From Prorocentrum cordatum (lineage: Eukaryota > Sar > Dinophyceae > Prorocentrales > Prorocentraceae): 64,000 nucleotides of DNA. How positions within the stretch are numbered: position 1 is the stretch's first letter; each line of letters begins with the position of its first letter. A program made the position numbers and the translations under genes. The stretch covers positions 419,131 to 483,130 of the forward strand of contig CAUYUJ010018493.1 in assembly GCA_963575745.1 (NCBI GenBank), given 5' to 3'. This document shows positions 1-9,789 of this stretch, one piece after another. The notes below the pieces were generated by a model that was not told the DNA's origin, searched no databases, and was given only the letters and a program-made list of their open reading frames with translations.

Positions 1-749
1 GACTGTACACGAAGAGTTCGACGAGTGTCGAACTCGGTAAGAATTGTGCGATCCTCTCACATGAGCAGCTCGGCACCTCAGTGCGCTAGGTGCGCTAGCG
101 ACAGCCCCTTGCCAACACCAGGAATGCCAGTGCACATCCCATGCAGAAGTGGCCCCTCCCCGTACGGACGGACTGACGGAGAGGCGAGACCAAATCGACA
201 CAGGATTTCGGCCGCAGTAGGAAGACCGATTCCCAGACATCCCCCCATGTGGACAGCACTGAATGGAGGGAAAGAAAAGGGTGACCATGACCGAAACCGA
301 ATGCGGAAGCGTCGGTGCGTTCTTTGCCACAATCCACCTTGGGGAAAATGAGAGGTACATACCGATACCGCTACTCCCCGGACCTCTCCCGGGGTGTGCT
401 CTGACCAATTTCGAGGCGAAACCAGCAGTGGCGACGAGGGCCTCCCAGGAGGCCCCAGAAGACAAAAACGAGGGAAGGGTAGTGGTATCGCCACCTGTTC
501 TTACCATCACATCTTGGTCGCCGTCGATTCGTGGATCATCCTCGCGAGTCGGCGACGGCCGGCATGGACCAAGATCGGCGTCGACAAGATCCCTATGTCA
601 GAAGAGTCGTCGGGCATGAATCCAGAAGAGAAGGGGTGGGAGGGCGACACGCTTTACAGCATGGGCCTGAGGAGATCCTGATGAAACCTCGGCTGTCGAC
701 GGGCAGCCCTCTGAGCCCAGAAGGGCTGGGGACAAACTCTAGACGAATC
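1..749. other. No gene recognised
   Basis: Open frames here are short, overlap on both strands and lack recognisable motifs. I see no repeat array. Nothing supports a gene. Confidence 0.5.
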
Positions 750-1035
750 CAAAGAGGGAGGAGGGGAGGAGGGATAACACCACACCACGGACCACACCAC
801 GAGAAGGTCGTCGGGGATGGACAGACCCCCCTTTTAGTAAAACGTGGTTTAGTGAAAACGACCTGAGGCCCAAACCTGGCGGGCGCACGCCTGGAAAATA
901 GCGGCCACGGCGCCCTCTCGAGAACCGAAAACGGACAATTCACTGATCGACGTGTCACTGTTGGGGGTTCTGTCCACCCCCGACCAAAGAGGGAGGAGGG
1001 GAGGAGGGATAGCACCACACCACGAGAAGGCCGTC
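750..1035. repeat. Direct duplication flanking a short element
   Basis: A purine-rich segment with AAAGAGGGAGGAGGGGAGGA followed by CACCACACCACGAGAAGG appears at about 750-811 and again at about 985-1035. The copies differ by a few bases and a short indel. They bracket the inverted-repeat element at 811-983. The duplication is far longer than the 5-bp target duplications seen at two other copies, so it probably arose by unequal exchange or template switching. Confidence 0.7.
811..983 (+). mobile_element. Short TIR element, family A, copy 1
   Basis: The 5' end (TCGGGGATGGACAGACC) and the reverse complement of the 3' end (TCGGGGGTGGACAGAACC) form terminal inverted repeats of about 20 bp. Two close relatives lie at 31250-31421 and 34888-35059 in the same orientation. 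About 170 bp long with no ORF of its own. This copy lacks a clear short target duplication. Confidence 0.75.
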
Positions 1036-1257
1036 GCCACCCGGTCCTGGGGGCGGGTCGTCCAGCCACGCGGCGGACTGCGGCCCGAGGTCGACCACGG
1101 CGTAGGGGTCGCTGTTGCGGCTGAGGCCGTGGCCCGATCTGCCAGCCATGGCATCACCAATTCGGGGGGATGGGGGAGGGAGGGGGCGGGGTAGAGAGGA
1201 GGGAGGATAGAGAGGAAGGGGAGGAGGGAGGAGTGGGCAGAATGAGGAAGGAGCAGT

Positions 1258-1398
1258 GATGATGATCGTGATGATGATGTGGATGTGGATGTGGATGTCG
1301 ACGACGACGACGACGATGACGATGACGCTCGTGATGATGATGGCATGGTGACGGTGATGACATGATGATGATGACGATGATAATGATGATGACGATGC

Positions 1399-1463
<65 letters not shown>

Positions 1464-1660
1464 GTGATGATGATGCTGATGCTGATGATGCTGATACTGA
1501 TGCTGATGCTGCTGATGATGATGATGAGGAGGACGAGGACGACGAGGACGAGGAGGATGAGGAGGAGGAGGAGCAGGAGGAGCAGGAGGCGGAGGATGAT
1601 GATGCTGATGACGAGGATGAGGATGAGGGGGAGGCAGGATGATAATGGATGAAAAGCATG
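1258..1660. repeat. GAT/GAC/GAG trinucleotide array
   Basis: Long GATGATGAT tract with GAC, GCT and GAGGAC interruptions. All frames stay open because of the repeat, giving artefactual His-, Met- or Asp-rich peptides. Confidence 0.95.
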
Positions 1661-1949
1661 ACGAGGGATATAAGGAGGAAATACAAGGAAAAGAGGGGAA
1701 GGAGGTAGGCTGAGGAAGGTGGGCGGAGTGAAAGGGAAGACGAAGACCAGGGGAGGGAGAGAGAAATTGAGGCCAGCGCCTCGAGCCCAAATGGCTGCGG
1801 ACACACTCAACAGGCTGAACGCACGCGCCGCCCGCATGGTGAGGGACGTGATACATGATTTGAACGATGCAGGCATACACGGATCTTCGATAACCGAAGA
1901 CAGCACACCAAATGAGAACGTGTAACTCGGGTGCGATCCCCCAGCATCC

Positions 1950-2008
1950 TGCTCCCTCCTCCTCCTCCTCCGCATCCTACATCCTCTCCTCCTCCTCCTC
2001 CTCCTCCT

Positions 2009-2046
<38 letters not shown>

Positions 2047-2047
2047 A

Positions 2048-2092
<45 letters not shown>

Positions 2093-2123
2093 CCTCCTCC
2101 TCCTCCTCCTCCTCCTCCTCCTC

Positions 2124-2156
<33 letters not shown>
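1950..2156. repeat. CTC / CTCCTG array ending in poly-C
   Basis: (CTC)n, then (CTCCTG)n, then (CTC)n, closed by a run of C. Open frames across it are repeat artefacts. Confidence 0.95.
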
Positions 2157-2269
2157 AAGCCTTCTGCTCAGCGGCCCTCCCGCCTGCAGGGAGGACGGCA
2201 CCCCTCGGTAGGCAGGCCGGCGAAGAGAGATTGGAATCTCGGGCGGGAGGAGACAAGGGGAGGCGGGAG

Positions 2270-2530
2270 GGAGGAGTGAGGACGACGCGCGGGGAGGCGG
2301 GGGTGGATGAGGACGACGCGTGGGGAGGAGTGAGGACGAGGACGAGGACGAGACAAGGGGAGGAGGACGAGGAGTGAGGACGAGGACGACGCGTGGGGAG
2401 GAGTGAGGACGACGCGTGGGGAGGAGTGAGGACGAGGACGAGACAAGGGGAGGAGTGAGGACGACGCGCGGGGAGGCGGAGGTGGATGAGGACGAGGGCA
2501 ACGACGAGGAGGATGAGGAGAGGATGGTCA
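2270..2530. repeat. GAGTGAGGACGACGCG(T)GGGGAG minisatellite
   Basis: Irregular tandem repetition of GAGGACGAGGAC and GACGACGCGTGGGGAGGAGT words. Confidence 0.9.
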
Positions 2531-2741
2531 GGATTCCTGCAGGAGGTGGAGGGAGGAGACCGGAGAGGGGTGCCAGAACAGGGCGATGGCAGGATCCCCC
2601 CCCCCCGTCTCCTTCATCAGTTGACCAGGGTCAGGGGGCCTCGACCCCAATAGCCCGCGCCCATCGGGTGCCGAAAGCACAGCACCTGCGACGAACTCGC
2701 TTCCAAAGTCCAAAGCCCGAACCGATCTCAAGAAAACGCCC

Positions 2742-2803
2742 ATCCTCCTCCTCCTCCTCCTCCTCCTCCTCCTCCTCCTCCTCCTCCTCCTCCTCCTGCT
2801 CCT
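2742..2803. repeat. CTC microsatellite
   Basis: Uninterrupted (CTC)n of roughly 18 units. Confidence 0.95.
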
Positions 2804-2810
2804 GCTCCAC

Positions 2811-4275
2811 TTCCGTGCTGCGAGAAGGAGATCCTCGCGGATTCCTTGGGTCGGCGACGCACGCTCCCTGGCGCGATCCAGGGGCGATGCATTCCCTCCC
2901 TGCGCCTATCCCCCCATAACGTTGCCCCTGACAACGCGCGCCCCCCCTCCCCCCCCGACGTCGCGATATTTCACAGCGTGGGCCGTGGGAGATCGCAACC
3001 CCTTCCCGGGAGCCTCACTTTGCATGCCGAGTCGTTTTCTGGTGGTCGCGGGGCCCGGTGAGGGCTCCCGGAGGCCGAAAATGGGGGAAGCAACGAAGAA
3101 CGTCGTGATGTTTGTCACAGCGCGCAGGGCTCTGGGCGTGGGCAATTGTCAATCATATTTTGGATGCGGATATCTCGCTCCAGAGCGGCCCGAAACGCTC
3201 TAGGAGCGTTCCGGGGCGCCGGCGCGTACCCTCGTCTGATCCTTACCCCGTCGCATCCTGACCCCTCATCTGATTTTCGTCTGATCGGCCCTCGTCTGAT
3301 CATCATCCTGCCCTCGTCTGTAGAGGAACGAGAAGTATGCACATGCACCGATTCTGGCCAGGCCCATCCTGGGCCCAGGATCGGTGCATACGCCCTCCTG
3401 CCTTGGCCAGGAGAGCCTATGCACTGATCCTGGGCCAAGGATAGGCATGGCCAAGATCGGTGCATGTGCATATTTCTCTTCGCCCGAGTCTGATCCTGAC
3501 ACCGTCCCCTGACGCAGTCTTGCATCCAGGATCCGTTCTGGAGGGCGCCCGCGGGCCCGAGATCGGTCCCCCGGAGGCCAAAACCAAGTGACAACCTCGT
3601 CGATCCTTCCTCGATCGACCGGCGATCCTTGGTTCTCATCCTGTCATCGGCCTCCTGGCCCAGGGTGCCAGGAGATTGGCCTGAGCGCCCGCTACGCGCA
3701 TACACAGCTCACACTCGCATCCCAGGAGAAGAACGCTCGAGAGGCTGTCTCGGGCGCCGCGCCCCCCTCAGAGCGTTCCAGAACGCTCTGAGAGCGTTCC
3801 GTGACGCTCTGGAACGGATGTATCCTCGATCTGGCCTCGTCCGAGCACTCCCCGAGGCTCATCGACCCCCCGCGGGGACCCCATGAGAGGGGGCCCCACG
3901 AGGCACACAAAGGCCCCCGCGGGCGGGAGGACAACGGCCTCTGAGATTCGTAAAAATCACGCCCGGAGCCCTGGACACCATCTTCCTGCGTCATGTCTCG
4001 AGCCAGATCGATCTGCGAGGGCCCCAGGGCCTGACAGACTGCGAAACCGCCCGGCTCGAAAACATGGCAACGCCAGGAACCCAGGGGGGGGGGCGACGAG
4101 GAGGACGGCGGCTGCGACGTCCGCGTCCCAACCGACTCTGAGCAACAAGCAAGACGCCCCGATTTCTCCGAGGCGCCGGATGCGCGGAAGCTTCTGGTCG
4201 CGCCCTGGCGCCCCAGGGCGGCGCCAGCGCTCCTGCCCCGGCGGCCCGAGCACGATCGGGGACGTCCAGCGCACG
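2811..4275. other. Non-coding stretch with several hairpins
   Basis: No convincing gene. CCTCGTCTGAT is repeated at 3230-3320. Around 3340-3480 arms built on GATCGGTGCA and TGGCCAGG/CCTGGCC face each other; related words recur at about 8810-8900, 19985-20030 and 43100-43215. At 3178-3220 and 3765-3820 the palindromic word AGAGCGTTCCAGAACGCTCT and variants recur. Confidence 0.55.
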
Positions 4276-4422
4276 AGGCAGGAGGAGGAGGAGGAGGAGG
4301 AGGAGGAGGAGGAGGAGGAGGAGGATGAGTGAGTGAGTGAGTGAGTGAGTGAGTGAGGAGGAGAAGGAGGAGGAGGACGAGGAGGAGGAGGAGGAGGAGA
4401 AGTGAGTGAGTGAGTGAGTGAG
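4276..4422. repeat. GAG and GAGT microsatellites
   Basis: (GAG)n blocks alternate with (GAGT)n blocks. Confidence 0.95.
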
Positions 4423-5011
4423 ATCAGTCGCAGAGCGAGTTCGAGATGACGTTAGCTACGAACGACCAGCGTGAGCAACTCGGCCTTGCTGAGAGCCTTC
4501 GGCCATCGATCGGTGTGGATCCGATCTAAATGCTCACGGCAGTTCGAACTTGGATCCCCAAGACAAAGATGTCACGTCTCAGATTTACAGTCTGGCTACT
4601 GGCGCAATATTCGCAAGTCGCGCAACACCCCAAAACGCATGTGAATGTGTAGACGCATGCTAAGACTATTGTAAGGGTTTGAAACACCGCGATTGTACCA
4701 GAACGCCACTCCTGGGACTTCAACGCCGCGAGTCATCATTACTGTTGCGACTTCACGATCCTGAGTCGAGCCAGAACACTGTTCCTGGGACTCCAACACC
4801 GCAGATCAATGTGACTGTTGCGGCCTGGCATTCCCACATCGTGCCCGGCTGCCCAAACACCATTTCAAGGACGTGAACTGTGAGAATCCTTGAAAATGCT
4901 GCAAGCCCGAAAGACGAATGCGCGCGGCGCTAAGGCGAGAGCCACATTTTGATTACGACCCGCCCTCCATCCCTGAAGCTTTTGCAAACTTGACACATGA
5001 GCGCGGCACTA
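4423..5011. repeat. Degenerate duplications upstream of element B
   Basis: Two diverged copies with CCAGAAC(G/A)C followed by TCCTGGGACT lie at about 4697-4730 and 4770-4800. A unit with GCGCGGCGCTA(A)GGCGAGA and CCACATTTTGA begins near 4920 and recurs at 5230-5400. No gene recognised. Confidence 0.55.
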
Positions 5012-5218
5012 TCAGGGGGACGTAAGACCTGGGTACAGGGGACTCGGAAATCCCCGACGAGGTCGTCAACAAAAATGACGAGGCCGAACCTGCATTTTGA
5101 CGAGGCCTCCCGCTGCAGACATCCCACGAAACTCCTCCTCGTCAAAATCCGAGGCGCGGTCGTCAAAAAACGATGGCGAACCCGAGTCCTGGCAAACCCC
5201 GGTCTTACGCTCCCCCGA
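5012..5218. mobile_element. Short TIR element, family B, with 5-bp TSD
   Basis: The left end TCAGGGGGACGTAAGACC matches the reverse complement of the right end TCGGGGGAGCGTAAGACC, and similarity continues for about 35 bp. CACTA stands directly on both sides (5007-5011 and 5219-5223), a perfect target-site duplication. Relatives are a truncated copy near 30276-30424 and a diverged one at 40091-40275. The ends resemble family A (TC, then G-rich), so the two families may be mobilised by the same enzyme. Confidence 0.85.
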
Positions 5219-5223
5219 CACTA

Positions 5224-5470
5224 AACGATAACCACATTTTGAAAACTGGCCGCCGTCGATCCGTGAAGCTATTGCACTTGGTGTGCAACATCTGTGCGCG
5301 GCTTTACGGCGAAAGCCACATTTGGAAAACGAACCGCACAAACGAATGTGCGCGGCGCTAGGCGAGAACCACATTTTGAAAGTGAGCAGTCCCCCATCCG
5401 TGAAACTCTTGCAAATCTCAAGCTTCAAGATCATAAGCGAAACGCCCGGCTCGGCCTTTCGACCGGCCAC
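5224..5470. repeat. Degenerate tandem repeat (CCACATTTTGAAA unit)
   Basis: Three to four diverged units share GCGCGGC, GGCGA(A/G)A(G/A)CCACATTTTGAAA and CCGTGAA(G/A)CT. They continue a unit seen at about 4911-5000. Confidence 0.6.
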
Positions 5471-5511
5471 GGGGTGCGACAGGGAGTAGGTATCCGAAAG
5501 GAAAAAAGAGA

Positions 5512-5682
5512 GGAGGAGGAGGAGGAGGAGGAGGAGGAGGAGGAGGAGGAGGAGGAAAAAAAGAGAGGAGGAGGAGGAAAAAAACAGGAGGAGGAGGAAA
5601 AAGAGAGAGAGGAGGAGGAGGAGGAGGAGGAGGAGGAGGAGGAGGAGGAGGAGGAGGAGGAGGAGGAGGAGGAGGAGCAGGA
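5512..5682. repeat. GAG/GGA microsatellite
   Basis: (GGA)n interrupted by A-rich runs. Inside the inferred intron between 7712 and 5996? No: it lies just past the stop of the gene ending at 5823, in its 3' flank. Confidence 0.95.
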
Positions 5683-5822
5683 GGCGGCAAGGGGAGGCGC
5701 CGGAGGCGGGGATTCTTCGATGGGGGCCACGCCGAGGGCACCCTCGGCTTCGCGCCTCGCCGGCCGCCCTGGCCGCCGGCGGCCGCCTCCCGCCCTGGCC
5801 GAGAGCACGCGGCGGCGGGCCC

Positions 5823-5996
5823 TCAGGCCTCACCCCTGGAGCCGCACAACAGGCCCACGTTCTCCTCGTCGGAGGCGGACTCCTCCGCGGGCGCGCCGCC
5901 CGCGGAGGGAGAGCCGCTCGCCTGCTCGGGCGCTGGGGCCACCGCGCCGACCTTCCGCGGAGCCGGCGCGGCGGCCGCCGGGGCGGCGCCCGGGGC
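5823..5996 (-). CDS. Terminal exon: cytoplasmic tail of a single-pass membrane protein
   Basis: This exon starts after a CGAGAG|GCC acceptor and runs 57 codons to TGA. It is Ala/Pro-rich, then acidic (EESASDEEN), and ends near GLLCGSRGEA. Joining it in phase 0 to the exon at 7974-7712 (ends CCAGAG|GT) gives one uninterrupted frame. The junction sits in a GAGGNC direct repeat, the pattern also seen in the better-supported genes of this window. The tail follows a transmembrane helix, so it is probably cytoplasmic. No family was recognised, and the upstream exons are not known. Confidence 0.5.
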   Translation of the reverse strand, partial: APGAAPAAAAPAPRKVGAVAPAPEQASGSPSAGGAPAEESASDEENVGLLCGSRGEA

Positions 5997-6344
5997 CTCT
6001 CGGAGCAGGGACCGACCGCCCGGCATCCCTATAGGCCCACCACGAAATACTCTCAGAGCAGAAGGATGCTCGAAGGACAAGCCAAGACGGTGTCAGCCAG
6101 AACTGGTCTGGGAAACCGTCCGCGCGAACCACCAAAAGGTTCTTAGCACATTCCTTGGTGGGCGTCGTAGGCAGGCTAGGATCAGGTCGGGCATGTCCTA
6201 GTTCAGGTGGACGTTAGAATAACAATTTTAAACGATTTAAATAGTTATCAAACAATGATAAGAAGAACACGCAGCATCGTCACCATACTATTCTTCCCAA
6301 CCATCCTTGGTTGGGTATTCGTTTTGAATAGAGCACTGCGGTCG

Positions 6345-6515
6345 CGTCTCCTTCTCCTCCTCTTCCCGCCTCCCGCCTCCTGCCTCTCGCCGCTTTATCT
6401 GCCTCTCTCTCTGTCTCTGTTTGTCTCTTGCTCTAGTTCTCTCGTTATCTCTCTCCCTCTCCGTCTCTTTCTCTTTCTCCCTCTCTCTCTCTCTCTCTCT
6501 TTCTCTCCCTCTTTG
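6345..6515. repeat. Polypyrimidine CT tract
   Basis: CTCTCT- and TCTCC-rich, strongly strand-biased, adjacent to the satellite. Confidence 0.9.
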
Positions 6516-6531
6516 CCTGCGGTACATGTCT

Positions 6532-7290
6532 AGGACCTCGCCGTCCATGGGGGGCTGCGATCTGCGACACTGTCGCCAATTTCGAGGGCTGCTGGTGGGC
6601 ACAGCGGAGTGAGGCAGCGCGCAAACGTGAGCGGGACCTCGCCGTCCCCGGGGGGCTGCGATCTGCGACACTGTCGCCACTTTCGAGGGCTGCTGGTGGG
6701 CCCAGCGGAGTGAGGCAGCGCGCAAACGTGAGCGGGACCTCGCTGTCCCCGGGGGGCTGCGATCTGCGACACTGTAGCCACTTTCGAGGGCTGCTGGTGG
6801 GCCCAGCGGAGTGAGGCAGCGCGCAAACGTGAGCGGGACCTCGCTGTCCCCGGGGGGCTGCGATCTGCGACACTGTCGCCACTTTCGAAGGCTGCTGGTG
6901 GGACCGGCGAAATGAGGCACCGCGCAGGCCTGAGCGGAACCTCGCCGTCCTTGGGAGGCTGCGATCTGCGACACTGTAGCCACTTTCGAAGGCTGCTGGT
7001 GGGACCGGCGAAATGAGGCACCGCGCAGGCCTGTGCGGAACCTCGCCGTCCCTGGGAGGCTGCGATCTGCGACACTGTAGCCACTTTCGAGGGCTGCTGG
7101 TGGGTCCAGCGGGGTGAGGCACCGCGCAGACCTGAGCGGAACCTCGCCGTCCCTGGGAGGCTGCGATCTGCGACACTGTAGCCACTTTCGAGGGCTGCTG
7201 GTGGGTCCAGCGGAGTGAAGCACCGCGCAGACCTGAGCGGGACGTCGCCGTCCCTGGGGGCCTGCGATCTGCGACATTGTCGTTGGGTCC
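6532..7290. repeat. 101-bp satellite, about 7.5 copies
   Basis: Unit landmarks GACCTCGCCGTCC, GGGCTGCGATCTGCGACACTGT and GAGGGCTGCTGGTGGG recur every 101 bp (starts near 6532, 6633, 6734, 6835, 6936, 7037, 7138, 7239). The early and late copies form two subtypes (GCAAACGTGAGC versus GCAGACCTGAGC). Because 101 is not divisible by three, the repeat peptide on the minus strand shifts frame from copy to copy, which argues against a coding repeat. Confidence 0.95.
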
Positions 7291-7711
7291 AGGGGAAGTT
7301 GCGGAGGGCCAGCCTAGCGGCGCCCCGCCGCGGGTTCAGAACATGCGTCGTCGCTTGGGAATTTTGGTTCGAGGGAGCCATGTCATTTCGTTGCGACCCC
7401 GCCGACGTTTCAAGCCCGTTGCCCGCCTTTTCCGTTTGGACCTTGCCTTATTGACTCAGGGGGTCATTTTGTTACTCATCTTTACCACGCTTTTTCCCTT
7501 GATCGGGGACCTGCTCCCGAATGCCGCTCGCAAGAGTATATGCGTCCACGTCACGTCGTCACCCTCATACCAAATCTCCCAAGCTACTCCTGCCCTGCGC
7601 TGCGCAGTGGTAGGGTACGTCGCCAGGGCAATGTTCTACTACTCTGGAATATTCCTCCTGTAGAGGGCCAGGTGGCCGACTGAAGGCCAGGACGCTTTGC
7701 CACTGCTCGAC

Positions 7712-7974
7712 CTCTGGCCGGCAGAGCCAGCACGCCAGCGCCGTGGCTGCCGCGGGCCCCACGGCCAGCAAGACCAGCGCGGGCACCGGCACGAGCACGC
7801 CTCCCGCGGCGGCTGCTGCGGGCGGGCCCGCTGCGGCCCCCGGCGCCGCAGGCGCGACGGAGGGGCCCCCCGAGGGCGGCGGCGGCTCCGCGTTGGCGTC
7901 GGGCGCCTCCGCGGCGGGCGCCCCCGGCGGGCGCACGCCGGCGGGGCCGTCGCCCAGGGCCGCGGGAGGCGTGC
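7712..7974 (-). CDS. Exon with transmembrane segment (single-pass membrane protein)
   Basis: The exon begins after a TACAG|GC acceptor and ends at CCAGAG|GT. It encodes about 88 residues: a Pro/Ala-rich stretch with PPPPSGGPS, then a hydrophobic run of about 25 residues beginning VLVPVPALVLLAVGP and ending ACWLC, then RPE. The next exon (5996-5823) supplies an acidic tail, so the topology suggests an extracellular or luminal Pro-rich part and a short cytoplasmic tail. The 5' part of the gene was not found with certainty; the exon at 20905-20567 is similar in composition but its phase does not fit directly. The family is unknown. Confidence 0.5.
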
Positions 7975-8159
7975 CTGTAGAAGGGCAACGGTCCAGACCC
8001 CGCCGGGGTCACGGAACAAATCATGACAGAAGGCTTGTCGCTGCTTTCGGCCTCGAAGGGGCCCTGACCAGCCCTCGAGACCGTCAGAAGCGACCGGGAT
8101 GAGAAACAGGTCCCGGGAAGTGGGTCCAGGCCTCTACGGGTCGACGTTCTGAATAAATC

Positions 8160-8345
8160 ATGACGTCGGGGTTCTGGGTTAGGGGGGATGCATCGACCCC
8201 CAATCGCCTCTGCATCGCCGATAGGGACCTGGCGGACAACCCCTCCCAGGACCACAATCCAGGGCCTATCGCCGATCTATCGGCGACGTATCGACGAGTC
8301 AGGCTCGGTGCTTCCCGCCCTGAGCTGGTCCCCCCCGCGGCGCGT
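8160..8345. repeat. GATCGGCGATGC-type palindromic words
   Basis: Words such as GCATCGCCGATAGGG and CGCCGATCTATCGGCGA resemble the family D elements at 34186-34390, 38460-38655 and 42205-42790. Confidence 0.4.
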
Positions 8346-8660
8346 ACACGGTGGTTATGGGGGAGGGGGCAGGCTTCTTAGAAAGAGGCTGCTTCTTAGA
8401 AGGACTCAGCCTTACACCTATGGATAATAAGCAGCCGACAAAGAACGTACGCGCCCAACCACGCACATGAACACGGCCCCAAAGTCGGCGAGACCGGCCG
8501 CGTGATACGAACGCTCGCGCAAATCGTATTCTCGAAACCAACGTGGATTCATGCACATGTACGTGCTTCATTCGCTCCCGAGTTAAAGCCCGCGCCTTCT
8601 GAGAAGCAGGGGTGCCTCTAAGAAGCCTTCCCACCTCCCCTTTCCCCCTCTGCGCGTCCC
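8346..8660. repeat. Inverted-repeat element, family C (CTTCTTAGAAG)
   Basis: The left part reads GGGAGGGGGCAGGCTTCTTAG and the right part CTAAGAAGCCTTCCCACCTCCCC, an inverted repeat around about 200 bp of unrelated sequence. A compact member forms intron 4 of the glycosyltransferase gene (21171-21319). Diverged members lie near 30960-31125, 37810-38075, 39184-39345 and 43845-44075. Confidence 0.65.
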
Positions 8661-8699
8661 CTTCCTAGCGCCTAGCGCTGCCCCATCAAATCAGCAGAA

Positions 8700-9179
8700 A
8701 GGAAGGAAGACGCCAGCTGGAGGCCACAGTGTCCGGTTCGGGACTACATCATCAGGCTGTGTGGCTGTGCTGTCGCCGCCTCTGCTCGGGCGCTGCCCCG
8801 GAAGAGCACTGTTCACCTACACCGATCCTGGCGAGGCTCAGGCCGGGCCCAGCTTCGGCGCACGCGCCCCCCCTCCCCTGGCCTTGCCCGGGAGTCGCAC
8901 CCATCGGTCGGAGGAGGTGACCAGAAACACGAAGTAGGAAGTCGCTGGAAGCAGAGTGGGCCTCCGCCCGGCCCCTCAAGAGGAGGGAACAGGGAAGACC
9001 GCTCGACTTTTGAAATAGGAAGGCGGCTAGGAAGGCGTTGGAAATAGATTGGGCTTCCGACCGCCCCTTAAAGAGGAGAGAGCAGGGATAACCGCTCGAC
9101 TCGTGAGGTGGCAAGGCTGCAACAAGTAGGTGGGGATCTGGGAAGCCAAGAACTCCTACCTTCGACGACCGACGGGTAT
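8700..9179. repeat. Composite repeat shared with 43.10-43.49 kb
   Basis: A CCTGGCC-type hairpin (8810-8905) is followed by GGTCGGAGGAGGTGACC, GAAGTAGGAAG, CCCCTCAAGAGGAGGGAA and GGGGATCTGGGAA. The same order occurs at 43100-43490. Within this copy the GAAGTAGGAAG...AGAGGAG segment is itself duplicated (about 97-bp spacing). Confidence 0.7.
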
Positions 9180-9310
9180 ATTATCAGAGTGAGGGGGCCG
9201 AACAATCATTCATTGTCCCTGGGTGCGTGGATAATTTGGAGAATCGTGTTGAGAATTCTGGTTGTTGCGAAGTTGTTTTTGTTGCTGTTGAATTCTCAAT
9301 TATAGAAAAT
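9180..9310. repeat. Fragment of the GTCGCGGGTGG composite repeat
   Basis: GAGTGAGGGGGCCGAAC, TCATTCA, TGTCC and a GTTGTTG-rich stretch match the reverse complement of 54090-54190. The GTCGCGGGTGG array itself is missing here. Confidence 0.6.
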
Positions 9311-9329
9311 ATTTTTTTATCACCGGAAA

Positions 9330-9750
9330 CGGTTCCTGGCGCGCTCGCCTGGACGCCGGCTACATTTTCTCTGAAAACGAAGCTCCCGCTCGAGCGTTGG
9401 CTTGACCCTAAAAGCGCACCCTTGGAGGCCCAGCTGCGACCACAACGGTTCCCTCTCGATACTTCCTCACGCTTTGCTTCGAGACACCCTGGCCAGAGAG
9501 GCCTCCAGGAACGGCGCTCTCGTTCCAGACCTCCTCGCAATTCAATCAAGTTGGCGGGTGCCCTGCCACGTCGACAAAGGCTCCTGCTCGATGCCCCCTT
9601 ACGATTTACCCTGAGAGCCCCTGGCCAGGAAGGCCCCCGAACTCGGGAACGGCGCTCTCCCTCGAGACATCCTCATGATTCAACCAAATAGGTGGAGGCC
9701 CACATGCGACGACAAGGGCTCCCGTTCGATCTTTCCTCAAGATGTATTCG
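9330..9750. repeat. Degenerate repeat, GGCGCTCTCGCTCGAGAC family
   Basis: About 3.5 diverged units, each with GGCGCTCTC, a TTCAATCAAGTTGGCGG-like segment, CGACGACAA(A)GGCTCC, GCTCGAT and CCTGGCCAGAGAGGCC. The family recurs at 11700-12030 and 17690-18090. Confidence 0.75.
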
Positions 9751-9789
9751 CAGAGGCCCTTGCCCCACGAGGTCCTGCCGCGCTGCCCG

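Larger units (their letters stand above)
5997..7711 (-). other. Inferred 1.7-kb intron holding a satellite
   Basis: Bounded by GAG|GTC (donor) and CGAGAG|GCC (acceptor) on the minus strand. It holds the 101-bp satellite and a CT-rich tract. About 6010-6340 and 7291-7711 show no other recognisable feature. Confidence 0.45.

Noticed and set aside
1154-2158. His-, Arg- and Ile-rich ORFs across GAT/CTC arrays
   Set aside because: Produced by trinucleotide arrays.
6288-7381. Long minus-strand repeat ORFs (VATVSQIAAP...) over the satellite
   Set aside because: The unit is 101 bp, so the peptide repeat changes frame at each copy. No codon-level conservation is visible.
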